From: Alphaproteobacteria bacterium WMHbin7
Lineage (GTDB): Bacteria; Pseudomonadota; Alphaproteobacteria; Rhodospirillales; WMHbin7
NCBI GenBank assembly: GCA_002753155.1
Contig: PDZW01000012.1
Coordinates: 29,713 to 93,712 of the forward strand
Direction of reading: 5' to 3'
DNA: 64,000 nucleotides
Shown here in pieces: positions 19,860 to 30,787 of the stretch. The notes under the pieces are model-generated. The model had not been told where the DNA came from and did no database searches. It saw only the letters and a program-made list of their open reading frames with translations. Both the position numbers and the translations under genes were made by a program. How positions within the stretch are numbered: position 1 is the first letter of the stretch; each line of letters opens with the position of its first letter.

Positions 19860-20519
19860 TCCCCAAACCGCCAGGGCAGCCAGCGCCAGAATAGCCAAAG
19901 CCAGCAGCGGATGACCCATCTTCGCCTGATGCCCTGCCAGGCTTTCCGGCAGGGCCTTCCAGCCGGTGATCATGGGCCGTATCAGATTGTCCTTCTTGAC
20001 CACCAGATAGAACAGCGCCGCCCCGATATGCATCAATACCAGGGCCAGGAGCCCCTTGAAGAGCAGGCTGTGCCAGGCCCTGGCCGCATCGCTGGTGGAT
20101 TTGGAAACGAATTTGGATAAAGGGGCCTCGAAGGCAATGTCGTCATTGCCGAACAGGCCCAGCGTGGCATGGATCAGCAGGGCGGCCAAAAGGGCCAGCA
20201 CCATTAATCCGCCCAGGGGGTTGTGACCGATCGACAGAGGATGGCCGCCCCTAAGCAATTCGCGCAGATAGGCCAGGGCCGCCCTGGGTCCTTTGACGAA
20301 ATCAGCGAAGCGGGCATGGGTGCCGCCCACAAAGCCCCAGACCAAGCGAAAGAGCAGCAGGGCCAGAATGGACAGGCCCGCAAGCTGATGCAGGCTCATC
20401 GGCCCCTTCTTGGCGGCGATGAAGCTCACGATCACCAAAAGGACCAGCGCCCAATGAAACAGGCGGGTCGGCAAATCCCAGACCTGCACCTGCACCTTGC
20501 GTTCGGCTTCGTGTGTCAT
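19845..20519 (-). CDS. Cytochrome b561-family membrane protein
   Basis: VQVWDLPTRLFHWALVLLVI...LHQLAGLSILALLLFRLVWGFVGGTHARFADFV...HNPLGGLMV. Confidence 0.88.
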   Translation of the reverse strand: MTHEAERKVQVQVWDLPTRLFHWALVLLVIVSFIAAKKGPMSLHQLAGLSILALLLFRLVWGFVGGTHARFADFVKGPRAALAYLRELLRGGHPLSIGHNPLGGLMVLALLAALLIHATLGLFGNDDIAFEAPLSKFVSKSTSDAARAWHSLLFKGLLALVLMHIGAALFYLVVKKDNLIRPMITGWKALPESLAGHQAKMGHPLLALAILALAALAVWGLLLL

Positions 20520-20597
20520 AACGCCTTATAAACAACGGCTTTGGGTCTAGGTCAACACCCCCGGTTGACGACATGGCAGCAGGGTGCCAAAGTCGGG

Positions 20598-22514
<1,917 letters not shown>

Positions 22515-22585
22515 CACTCTTGCGTCTGGCTATCGGGGGGGCTATCTTCTGCCCCCTCGAACCTGAGCAAGTCCCAAAGACACCC

Positions 22586-23548
22586 GTGAAACGCCCCCTT
22601 CTCATCGCCCTGTTCGGACTGGCCGGAACCGTGGCTGCCGTTGTGCTGGCCCTGTTCTGGTCGCCGGTTGAAGAGACGCCGCCGATTCCAGGCGTCACCG
22701 AACCGCCGCAATTCCTAAAGCCGCCAACACCGCTGGAACCCAGCCAGATCAAGCCGCAAACCATGGGCGACCAGCCCCAGGAAGCGGCCAGCCAGCCCCC
22801 GGTCTTCGATGTCGTGCGCATCAATCCCAAGGGCGATACGCTGATCGCCGGGCGCGCAGCGCCGGGCTCCGAAGTAACCCTTTTGGATGGAACCAAGGAA
22901 ATCGGTAAGGTCGTGACGGACGGGCGCGGCGAGTGGGTCTTCGTGCCCACGGGACCTTTGGCTCCGGGTGCCAGGCGCTTGAAACTGCGCTCGAAATCGG
23001 TCGAGGGGGTCATTCAGGAATCGACCTCCATGGCCGAAATGGTGGTGCCGACGCGCGAGGCGACAAGCCCCACTGCCGAAGGAGCCAATCTGGGGCGGGG
23101 CAATCTGTCGATCGATCTCGTCGAAGACGAAAAAACGGGTCATCTGTCCCTCTCGGGCAAGGCCAGCGCCAAGGGGCTATTGCAGATTTTTCTCGACAAC
23201 CGCCTTTTGGGCCGCGTCGAGGCCGATGCCAAGGGGCACTGGGTGCTGAAAGCGCCGGTTACGGTCAATGACAGCAAGATGCATGTCTTTCGGGCCGACG
23301 AACTGGCGGTCGAGGGCAGGGTGCAGGCCCGCGTTGAATTGCCCTATCTGCGCGAGGAGCTAGTCGGGGAATTCGTGCGGCCCAACGTGCTGGTGGTCAA
23401 GCCCGGCCAGTCGCTGGCTGACATCGCCAAGGAATTCTACGGCAACGAGGCGGCCGCCAAGGCCATCTTCGATGCCAACAAGAACCAGTTGCGTACACCC
23501 GACTCGCTTTTTCCTGGCCAACTGATCTTCCTGCCGACCTTGCCTTGA
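22586..23548 (+). CDS. Membrane-anchored LysM peptidoglycan-binding protein with Ig-like repeats
   Basis: N-terminal TM; C-terminal VLVVKPGQSLADIAKEFYGNEAAAKAIFDANKNQLRTPDSLFPGQLIFLP; GTG start proposed. Confidence 0.85.
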   Translation: MKRPLLIALFGLAGTVAAVVLALFWSPVEETPPIPGVTEPPQFLKPPTPLEPSQIKPQTMGDQPQEAASQPPVFDVVRINPKGDTLIAGRAAPGSEVTLLDGTKEIGKVVTDGRGEWVFVPTGPLAPGARRLKLRSKSVEGVIQESTSMAEMVVPTREATSPTAEGANLGRGNLSIDLVEDEKTGHLSLSGKASAKGLLQIFLDNRLLGRVEADAKGHWVLKAPVTVNDSKMHVFRADELAVEGRVQARVELPYLREELVGEFVRPNVLVVKPGQSLADIAKEFYGNEAAAKAIFDANKNQLRTPDSLFPGQLIFLPTLP

Positions 23549-23580
23549 TGGGGCGCCGACAAGGGGCCTGCTTGCCATGC

Positions 23581-23597
23581 ATACGGTAATGCCGTAT
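23581..23597. promoter_or_regulatory. Inverted repeat upstream of brnT; candidate autoregulatory operator
   Basis: ATACGG-TAATG-CCGTAT ending 11 nt before the brnT ATG, overlapping a TATAGT -10-like hexamer. Confidence 0.45.
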
Positions 23598-23608
23598 AGT
23601 CTTTCTCC

Positions 23609-23884
23609 ATGAAATCAGAATTCGATCCTGAAAAGGATGCGGCCAACCGTGTTAAGCACGGATTGTCTCTTGGATTTGGCGCCAGAGTGCTGGCCGATCC
23701 GGATCGGCTCGAACTTCTCGATGTGCGCTGCGACTATGCCGAAGATCGTTTCATTGCGTATGGCAAGGTCCAAGGGCGCGTTTATGTCTGTGTCTTTACC
23801 CTGCGTGGCAGAACCTGCCGTATCATCAGTGTGAGAAAAGCCAATGACCGCGAGACGAGCCGCTATCACAAAACGCCACGCTGA
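23609..23884 (+). CDS. brnT: BrnT-family toxin
   Basis: FDPEKDAANRVKHGLSLGFGARVLADPDRLELLDVRCDYAEDRFIAYGKVQGRVYVCVFTLRGRTCRIISVRKANDRE. Confidence 0.9.
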   Translation: MKSEFDPEKDAANRVKHGLSLGFGARVLADPDRLELLDVRCDYAEDRFIAYGKVQGRVYVCVFTLRGRTCRIISVRKANDRETSRYHKTPR

Positions 23885-24131
23885 ACCGGACAGCGAAGCG
23901 CCACTCTCCGACGAGGAATTCGAGCGCGGCCTGGGTGCCATGCTTGCCAGGAAAGCACGCACCACCACCGGTCTATCGCAAAGCGCCTTCGCCAAGCGCT
24001 TCGGCATTCCGGCAGCGACATTGCGCGATTGGGAGCAAGGTCGGCGCGCCCCAGATGGGGCGACGCAAAGCTATCTCAGGGTCATTGCGAAAATGCCGGA
24101 CGCCGTGGCGAAGGCGCTGAAGGCCGCGTGA
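23844..24131 (+). CDS. XRE/HigA-like helix-turn-helix antitoxin partner of BrnT
   Basis: GLSQSAFAKRFGIPAATLRDWEQGRRAPDGATQSYLRVIAKMPDAVAKAL; overlaps the toxin ORF. Confidence 0.82.
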   Translation: MTARRAAITKRHAEPDSEAPLSDEEFERGLGAMLARKARTTTGLSQSAFAKRFGIPAATLRDWEQGRRAPDGATQSYLRVIAKMPDAVAKALKAA

Positions 24132-24214
24132 GGAACGTCAACATCGTTTGAAAGGCGAGCTTGGAGAAAGGTGTTAGCAGACAGCCTTTGTCTGCGTCAC
24201 AACAGGAGCGCTGG

Positions 24215-25261
24215 CTAATTCAACCCCGCCAGCATGGGCGCGTCGTCTTCCGCCTTCTTGATGCTTTCGAAGCCCTGCTTCATCTCGCTCATGATGAATT
24301 CGCCGCGCTTGACCGGCCCGCCAGACAATTTCTTGGGAAACATCCGGGCCCAGGCGTTCATCTTGACGGTCAGTGCGCATAGAATGCCGCCGATCGAGGT
24401 GTGGTAGCTTTCAATCAGTTCCTTCACCTTCTTGAAACGCTCGGCCGAGATATTGGCCCACATGTCCTTGGTCGAACGGTCGAAATTCTCGAATCTGCCG
24501 GTGATGTTGGCCATCAGGCCGTTCACGCTCGATTCGATCATCTCGCAGGTTCTTAACAGGTTGGCATCCTGCTTGAGCTGCCAGTTGTTGCGGATGTCGT
24601 ACATCGAGCCCAGGAAGTCAGAGATGATGGGTTCCAACTTGTCCAGGCACTGGCGGTAATAAGACAGCGATAGGAAAATGTCGCCGTAATCCTCAATGAA
24701 GCGCGGCACGTCCGACAGGTTAAGATGCAGCTTGTCGGCCATGCGTTGCAGATTCTGCTTGGCCTTCTGGATGTCGGGGTCGCGAAACAGCGCAATCACG
24801 TCGTCGAAGCTTTGAATGTTCACATTTTCGTCGCCGTAGATCTCGTGAATCAAGGGGCGCGTGAACAGGCCCATGTAACTGGTCAGTTCGGCATTCTTTT
24901 CGGGGCTTAAGCGCAAGGCTTCCGAACTGCTGACCGAAATGCCCTGCTGGCGCAGCGAAATTCGCAAGGAATAGATGTCGTAGCTGGGCAGCAGGGCCAG
25001 CTTGCGCACCACCAGAAAATCGGGATGAATCTTGTCGTCGGGCCAGCCGAACAGTTTGGGCAGGGCTTCCACCTCGACCTGTCCCGATCCTGTTCCCTCG
25101 ACATTGGAGAATAACTCGACGACACTGCGCAGGCGCACATTCTTGATCAGGCGCGCCGTCCTGAGAGCCGGGGTCTCCAAAGGAATGATCCGAAGCGGCA
25201 AAATGAACAGCGAGTCCATTTCTCCGTCTTCAAGCGGCTTCAGAACCTTATCGATACCCAC
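24215..25261 (-). CDS. Uncharacterised protein, predominantly helical, no domain recognised
   Basis: 348-aa ORF between neighbours on the opposite strand; typical composition; no family recognised by eye. Confidence 0.75.
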   Translation of the reverse strand: MGIDKVLKPLEDGEMDSLFILPLRIIPLETPALRTARLIKNVRLRSVVELFSNVEGTGSGQVEVEALPKLFGWPDDKIHPDFLVVRKLALLPSYDIYSLRISLRQQGISVSSSEALRLSPEKNAELTSYMGLFTRPLIHEIYGDENVNIQSFDDVIALFRDPDIQKAKQNLQRMADKLHLNLSDVPRFIEDYGDIFLSLSYYRQCLDKLEPIISDFLGSMYDIRNNWQLKQDANLLRTCEMIESSVNGLMANITGRFENFDRSTKDMWANISAERFKKVKELIESYHTSIGGILCALTVKMNAWARMFPKKLSGGPVKRGEFIMSEMKQGFESIKKAEDDAPMLAGLN

Positions 25262-25316
25262 TGCACTGCCCCGCAGTTACTTGCCAAATGTTAAATTAGC
25301 ATGCTGTTCATCGAGT

Positions 25317-25330
25317 TGCCATATATGGCA
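25317..25330. promoter_or_regulatory. Perfect 14-bp palindrome in a divergent promoter region
   Basis: TGCCATATATGGCA between the starts of the 24215..25261(-) and 25374..26648(+) genes. Confidence 0.4.
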
Positions 25331-25373
25331 CTCAAATGTTTAAATCCACGTAAAGTCGTCGGGGAGTAAGAAA

Positions 25374-26648
25374 ATGCCGCCGCAAGAGCGTGTTTTCACG
25401 GTTGAAGTCCCCCAGGTCCGCTTTGGGGCCCATGCCCTGGCCGAGGCGGGAGAGGCTGCCTTAAGTCTGGGCATGAAGCGCATCGCCTTGTTTACAGACC
25501 GTCACCTGGCTAAGGATAGCCCCTGGCCCGGCGAGCTTGCCCAGCATCTGAAAGCGGCTGGTTGCGACGTGGCGATCTATGCAGATGTGCGCGTCGAGCC
25601 GACAGACTCCTCGTTTCAGGCGGCGGCAGACTTTTACCGCCAGGGGGGCTTCGACGGGGCGGTTTCGCTGGGTGGGGGCTCGGTGATGGATACCGCCAAG
25701 GCTGCGCTGCTTTATGCGACCCATCCCGCCCCCTTTCTTGATTATGTGGCGGCACCCTATGGCAGGGTTCTGCCCGTGCCCGGCCCCTTGCCGCCCCACA
25801 TTGCCTGCCCCACGACATCGGGCACCGGCTCGGAATGCACCGGCATCGCCGTCTTCGATTTCGAGGGTCAGGCGATCAAAACCGTGATCGCGCATCGGCG
25901 CCTAAAGCCCACGCTGGCCCTGATCGATCCACGGGTTACCGCCACCATGCCGCTTGGCGTTCTGGCTTCGACCGGCTTTGACGTTCTGACCCACGCCATC
26001 GAATCCTATACGGCCAGGCCCTATACACTGCGCGAACGGCCCGCCTCGGGGTCTCTGCGCCCCATGAGCCAGGGGGCCAACCCCTGGAGCGACATGGGCA
26101 GCCTGGAAGCCATCCGTCTGGGCGGACGCTATCTGGTGCGCGCCGCCACCGACAGGCAGGACAGCGAAGCCCGCGAGGGGCTGATGTTCGCGGCCACTCT
26201 GGCCGGAATCGCCTTTGGCAATTCGGGGGTTCACCTGCCGCATGCGATGTCCTATGCCGTGGCCGGGCTCTGCCACAGCTTCACGGCCAAGGGCTATGAG
26301 CAGATACCGCCCATGGTGCCGCATGGCATTTCGGTGGTGCTGAATGCCCCCTCGGCTTTTCGCTTCACGGCTCAAGCCTGCCCCGAACGTCACCTCGATT
26401 GCGCCAAGGCGTTGGGGGCGACTTGCCAGGGCGAGGAACCGGGCGAGGCCCTGGCCCAGGCTTTGATTAGGCTAATGCAGGCGGCTGGCCTGCCCAACGG
26501 TCTGGCGGCACTTGGCTATGAGGAAAAGGATCTGGATGCCTTGGCCAAGGGGGCGGCCACCCAGCCCCGGTTGCTCAACAACGCGCCCCTGCCTGTCTGC
26601 GAAGCCGATCTGCGAGCCATCTTTCAGAATGCGCAGCAACTGTGGTGA
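25374..26648 (+). CDS. Iron-containing alcohol dehydrogenase, hydroxyacid-oxoacid transhydrogenase (ADHFE1/HOT)-like
   Basis: GGGSVMDTAKAALLYATHP...CPTTSGTGSECTGIAVFD...LPHAMSYAVAGLCHSF...VPHGISVVLNAPSAFRFT. Confidence 0.85.
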   Translation: MPPQERVFTVEVPQVRFGAHALAEAGEAALSLGMKRIALFTDRHLAKDSPWPGELAQHLKAAGCDVAIYADVRVEPTDSSFQAAADFYRQGGFDGAVSLGGGSVMDTAKAALLYATHPAPFLDYVAAPYGRVLPVPGPLPPHIACPTTSGTGSECTGIAVFDFEGQAIKTVIAHRRLKPTLALIDPRVTATMPLGVLASTGFDVLTHAIESYTARPYTLRERPASGSLRPMSQGANPWSDMGSLEAIRLGGRYLVRAATDRQDSEAREGLMFAATLAGIAFGNSGVHLPHAMSYAVAGLCHSFTAKGYEQIPPMVPHGISVVLNAPSAFRFTAQACPERHLDCAKALGATCQGEEPGEALAQALIRLMQAAGLPNGLAALGYEEKDLDALAKGAATQPRLLNNAPLPVCEADLRAIFQNAQQLW

Positions 26649-27463
26649 AGCTTTCATCAACAATCACCCTGGCTTTGCTTCTTTTTGCTCTGCCCGCCCG
26701 GGCGGGCGATCACGCCCGCCTGCGCTACGAGGTGAATTGGAGCGGATTTCATGCCGCCGATCTGGAACTGGACCTGAAGGAAGGAGACGGGCGCCATCTG
26801 TCATCCCTGGCCATGGAAACGCGGGGTTTGGTGAACTGGCTGATCAAGCTGCGCTTTGATGCAAACGCCGAGGGCGTGTCCGCACCGGGCGGACCTAGGT
26901 CCCTGGCCTATCGCACGGAATTCACCAATCGCAATGGCAGGCGCAGGCTTGAACTGGCCTTCGATCCGGCCAGCGGAAAATCCGAGATCGTCACGGACAT
27001 CAAACTGGATAACGCGCCCGCTGGCGAGAGTGCTGATCCCGAGCAGGTCGAACCCGTTTTGATGGAAGAGCGTCTGGGTGCGCTCGATCCCCTGACCGCC
27101 ATCAATCGCTTGCAGGAAAACACCAGGCTGGCCACCCACGGGCAGGGGCCCAAGGCCTTCGCCATTCCCGTTTTCGACGGGCGAAGGCGTTATGATTTCG
27201 CCGCCGAGGTTCTGGGAAGCAAGCGCCTTCACGTCGCAGGCAAGCCCTACCAGATCATCGAAGTGCGCCTGTCCATGATCACGCTGCAGGGCTTTCGTCC
27301 GAAACATCGCAAGATGTGGGACGGCACGCATTTTCTGGTGCGTCTGGACCCGCACCGCAACTTTACCCCCGTGCAGATTCAAAGCGACGGTTTCTTCGCT
27401 TCGACCATGATCAATCTGATTGAAAGCTGCGAGGGAGACGAGGGCTGCCGAATCGAACGCTAG
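26642..27463 (+). CDS. DUF3108-family secreted protein
   Basis: Signal peptide; LRYEVNWSGFHAADLELDL...HRKMWDGTHFLVRLDPHRNFTPVQIQ. Confidence 0.7.
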   Translation: MVKLSSTITLALLLFALPARAGDHARLRYEVNWSGFHAADLELDLKEGDGRHLSSLAMETRGLVNWLIKLRFDANAEGVSAPGGPRSLAYRTEFTNRNGRRRLELAFDPASGKSEIVTDIKLDNAPAGESADPEQVEPVLMEERLGALDPLTAINRLQENTRLATHGQGPKAFAIPVFDGRRRYDFAAEVLGSKRLHVAGKPYQIIEVRLSMITLQGFRPKHRKMWDGTHFLVRLDPHRNFTPVQIQSDGFFASTMINLIESCEGDEGCRIER

Positions 27464-27473
27464 GCAGTTCTCT

Positions 27474-27860
27474 TCAATGTTGCGAGAAGAGATCGCGCAG
27501 CTTGCAAAACAGACTCATCAGCCCTGGGGGATGCGCAGGCTTCAGGCATCCGGCCAGAAAATCATCGGCGGCCTTTTTAGCGTTGCGTTCCGAGGTCAGG
27601 CGGACATCAATTCCCCGTTTGGCCATGCGCCGCAAGAAGCCTTCGCCCGCACTGCGGCTGATCAGAACCTGCGCCGCATCCAACGGGTGGGGGCCGTCCT
27701 TGTCCTTGTGGTGATGGAACACCTGCCCGGACTCAAGCTCCAGCCGTTCGGACATGCTGGCCGGTTGCCCCATCTCGCCTTCAAAAATCAGCCAGCGCCG
27801 CACCTGTCCGGCATGGCCGCTGACTGATTTGAAATCGCCCGAGGCGACGGCAATCTGCAT
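27474..27860 (-). CDS. NifX/NifB-type dinitrogenase iron-molybdenum cofactor domain protein
   Basis: MQIAVASGDFKSVSGHAGQVRRWLIFEGE...VFHHHKDKDGPHPLDAAQVLISRSAGEGFLRRMAKRGIDVRLT. Confidence 0.75.
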   Translation of the reverse strand: MQIAVASGDFKSVSGHAGQVRRWLIFEGEMGQPASMSERLELESGQVFHHHKDKDGPHPLDAAQVLISRSAGEGFLRRMAKRGIDVRLTSERNAKKAADDFLAGCLKPAHPPGLMSLFCKLRDLFSQH

Positions 27861-27862
27861 GA

Positions 27863-30472
27863 TCAGGCCGTTGCCGCCGCCGCCTTTTTGGGGGTGAGCG
27901 CCGGAGCTGCCGATATCAGCGAAGTGATGACGGCGGCCAGATAGGGCATCGACTGCACGATCAGCACCAAAGTCCACAGACGCGCGTCGCGATCATGGGT
28001 GCCGTAGCTGTACAAAACTGCCGCCGCCGCCGACCATTGCAGAACGGCCAGCCCCAATTCCTCCCAGGCGCCCAACACGCCCTTCCACAAGGCGGCCTTG
28101 TTTTCCATCTTGGGTGTGCGCATGAAGGGAATCGACTTGGTGAAAATGCCGTGCAGGACCGCCCTTGCAATGATGAAGGTAAGCCCCATGCCCGCCACCG
28201 CCGAGCCGATTTGCTGCGAGACCGAGCATTTGACACGCGTCTGATACAAGAACAGATGCGTTGCCAGCTTGTAGAAAAAGACGAACAGGGTGGGAATGGC
28301 GAATTCCGCCAGCGGGAAATCGAAATAGCGGGGCGCCAGGACCAAGCCTAGCGACCAAAGAACGCTGGCCGCTGTGAAAACCAGGAACAGGCCGTCTGCC
28401 ATCCAGGGCAGCCAACCCGCCACGAACTGGAATTTTTGGGCGAAGGAGAGATTGTTGTTGGCCCAGGGCAACAGCGAGCGCCAATGGCCTTTTAGAATCT
28501 GCATGGCGCCATAGGCCCAGCGGTAGCGCTGTTTCTTGTAGCCCATGAAGGTGTCGGGTGTGAGGCCCTTGCCGAAGCAGTGATTGACATAGACTGAGTG
28601 ATAGCCGGTTTCCAGGAATTTGAGCCCCAGCTCGGCATCCTCGCAGATATAGCCCTCGCCCCACTTGCCGCACTTCTCCAGGGCTTCCTTGCGGATGAGC
28701 GTCATGGTGCCATGTTGAATGATGGCGTCATATTCGTTTCGGGCCACCATGCCGATATGGAAGAATCCGGCATACTCCCAATTGATCATTTCCTTGAACG
28801 TGTCGTTTTCCCATTCGCGATGATCCTGGGGGGCCTGCACCCAGGCCACCTTCGGATCGTCGAAATAGGGGGTGAGCGATTTAAGCCAGGTGGAATCGAC
28901 CAGATAGTCGCTGTCGATGACGCCGATCACCTCGGCCTCGGGATCGGTTTGGGAGAGGGCGAAATTCAAAGCGCCCGCCTTGTAGCCCGGCCATTGCGGC
29001 AGGTGAAAAAAGCGCACTTTGCTGCCCAGCTTGGCGCAATATTCCTCAACCGGCTGCCAGACCGCCGGGTCCTTGGTGTTGTTGTCGATGACCAGAATCT
29101 CGAAATCCGGATAATCGAGCTGCATCAGCGAATCGATGGTCATGATCAGCATCTGCGGCGGCTCGTTGTAGCAAGGAAGATGCAGCGACACCTTCGGCAG
29201 CTTTGCCTCTCTGGGGCTTGCCGGATCATGCGGCGCGAAATGGCGCTTGAATTTCTCGGTCCAGGTCAGTTCGGTGAATTCGAAGGTGGAAATCAGAATC
29301 ACGAACAGAAGAGCGATCTGGCCCGGCACCAGCATGGTCCACATCACCTCGGGCCCTGGTGCGAAATCCTTCAGCACCGGAATCGATGCGGCCCACATCA
29401 CCACGGAAGCAGATGCCATGGTCATGGCGGCAAAGAACAGGCGCCCGCCCAGTTTGATCTGGCTTCGGCGCCACAAAAACCAGACCAGGGGCAAAAAGCC
29501 CATGGCGGTAGCACCTGCGGCCAGCATCGGCCATTCCTTGATTTCGACCACGGGGCCTTCCATGGGGAATTTTTGGCGCCGGTCGGCGTCGAACAAGCCC
29601 CAATGGGCGCCCACCGACCATTCGATTTCGTTCTTCCAGGGCTGGTCGAAGGCCTCGATGATATTGTAGTCGATATTGGTTTCCGTGGCCGTCTTCAGGA
29701 ACTTGCGCAGGAACAGGGCCTGGCTGACCAGCGACGGTTCGGCGCCGCCCCGCATCTTGCCCGAGCTGGGCCAACCCACTTCGGTGATCACCACATGCTT
29801 GCCGGGGAAGGTGGACTTGATCTCCTCATAGCGTTTCAGAAGATAGTCGTTGGCCTCCTCGACCGGAACGCCTTCCCAATAGGGCAGAATGTGGATTGAG
29901 ATGTAGTCCACCTCTTTGGCCAGCTCGGGGTATTTCAGCCAGACATACCAGGGCTCGGCAGTGCTGACCGGCACGCGCACGCGCTCTTTCACTCTGCGGA
30001 TATAGCGCACAAGCTGGGGAAGCGTGACGTCGCCCCGATGCAAGGCCTCGTTGCCCACGATCACCCGCTCGACATTCTTGTAATTGCGGATCTGGCTCAT
30101 CAGACTGCGGATTTCCGCTTCGTTGCGCCCCAGCCGGGTATCGATCCAGGCTCCGGCCAGCACGCGCAACCCATAACGCGCCGCCAGTTCCGGCACCTGC
30201 TCCAACCCGTCCAGCGCCGTATAGGTTCGCACCATGGCGACCTTGCCCGCCAGCAGCTTGAGATCCTTGTCGACGTCCGACAGCGAGGGATAGCGACCCT
30301 GCTGGGGGTTGTCGTCCTTCTGGAAGGGGCTGAAGGAAACGCCTCGGATCTGGCCTTGCCAGTCCACCCCGGTATGGGGGCGGTTAAGCCAGGCCCAGGC
30401 GGCCAGATTGACGATGACGATCAGGGTAAGGACGATAACGCCGGAAAACCGCATGGTTGAAAAAGGCCCCAA
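27863..30472 (-). CDS. Bifunctional GH17-like / GT2 glycosyltransferase (NdvB/NdvC-like beta-glucan synthase)
   Basis: N-terminal GH17-like region (RGVSFSPFQKD...VGWPSSGKMRGGAEPS); GT2 core (LPCYNEPPQMLIMTIDSL, IDSDY, QHGTMTLIRK, GYKKQRYRWAYGAMQI). Confidence 0.85.
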   Translation of the reverse strand: MGPFSTMRFSGVIVLTLIVIVNLAAWAWLNRPHTGVDWQGQIRGVSFSPFQKDDNPQQGRYPSLSDVDKDLKLLAGKVAMVRTYTALDGLEQVPELAARYGLRVLAGAWIDTRLGRNEAEIRSLMSQIRNYKNVERVIVGNEALHRGDVTLPQLVRYIRRVKERVRVPVSTAEPWYVWLKYPELAKEVDYISIHILPYWEGVPVEEANDYLLKRYEEIKSTFPGKHVVITEVGWPSSGKMRGGAEPSLVSQALFLRKFLKTATETNIDYNIIEAFDQPWKNEIEWSVGAHWGLFDADRRQKFPMEGPVVEIKEWPMLAAGATAMGFLPLVWFLWRRSQIKLGGRLFFAAMTMASASVVMWAASIPVLKDFAPGPEVMWTMLVPGQIALLFVILISTFEFTELTWTEKFKRHFAPHDPASPREAKLPKVSLHLPCYNEPPQMLIMTIDSLMQLDYPDFEILVIDNNTKDPAVWQPVEEYCAKLGSKVRFFHLPQWPGYKAGALNFALSQTDPEAEVIGVIDSDYLVDSTWLKSLTPYFDDPKVAWVQAPQDHREWENDTFKEMINWEYAGFFHIGMVARNEYDAIIQHGTMTLIRKEALEKCGKWGEGYICEDAELGLKFLETGYHSVYVNHCFGKGLTPDTFMGYKKQRYRWAYGAMQILKGHWRSLLPWANNNLSFAQKFQFVAGWLPWMADGLFLVFTAASVLWSLGLVLAPRYFDFPLAEFAIPTLFVFFYKLATHLFLYQTRVKCSVSQQIGSAVAGMGLTFIIARAVLHGIFTKSIPFMRTPKMENKAALWKGVLGAWEELGLAVLQWSAAAAVLYSYGTHDRDARLWTLVLIVQSMPYLAAVITSLISAAPALTPKKAAAATA

Positions 30473-30660
30473 AGAAGTGGAAACAGGGCCTTGCGGCCCC
30501 TGTCTGGCCAGGGAATTACACCTTGTTCAAGGCGGAACTATGGCAAACTGCTAGGAACATTAGCAAAATCTTCTGGTCTGTGCCAGCCCGAGCGGGGGGC
30601 CATATCTTCCAGGCCGGGGCTTGCAGCCACAAAGAAATGTGATAGGTTGCCGCCCTCCAA

Positions 30661-30750
30661 GGAGGGGTGGCCGAGCGGTTGAAGGCGCACGCCTGGAAAG
30701 TGTGTGTACGGGAAACCGTACCGAGGGTTCGAATCCCTCTCCCTCCGCCA
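30661..30750 (+). tRNA. tRNA-Ser (GGA anticodon), CCA encoded
   Basis: GGAGGGGTGGCCGAGCGGTTGAAGGCGCACGCCTGGAAAGTGTGTGTACGGGAAACCGTACCGAGGGTTCGAATCCCTCTCCCTCCGCCA; acceptor, variable and T arms pair. Confidence 0.97.
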
Positions 30751-30787
30751 TTAAATATGCCCCCATTCGGGGGCTTATTTAATGGCG
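30746..30787 (+). terminator. Long inverted repeat/terminator overlapping the tRNA-Ser 3' end
   Basis: CGCCATTAAATA-T-GCCCCC-ATTC-GGGGGC-T-TATTTAATGGCG: 18 of 19 positions pair. Confidence 0.7.

Noticed and set aside
24177-24195. GCAGACA-GCCTT-TGTCTGC hairpin after the BrnT-HTH pair
   Set aside because: 7-bp stem without a following T tract on either strand; not enough for a terminator call.
28598-29899. 433-aa plus-strand ORF opposite the NdvB/C-like gene
   Set aside because: Shadow ORF of a clearly coding GH17/GT2 gene.
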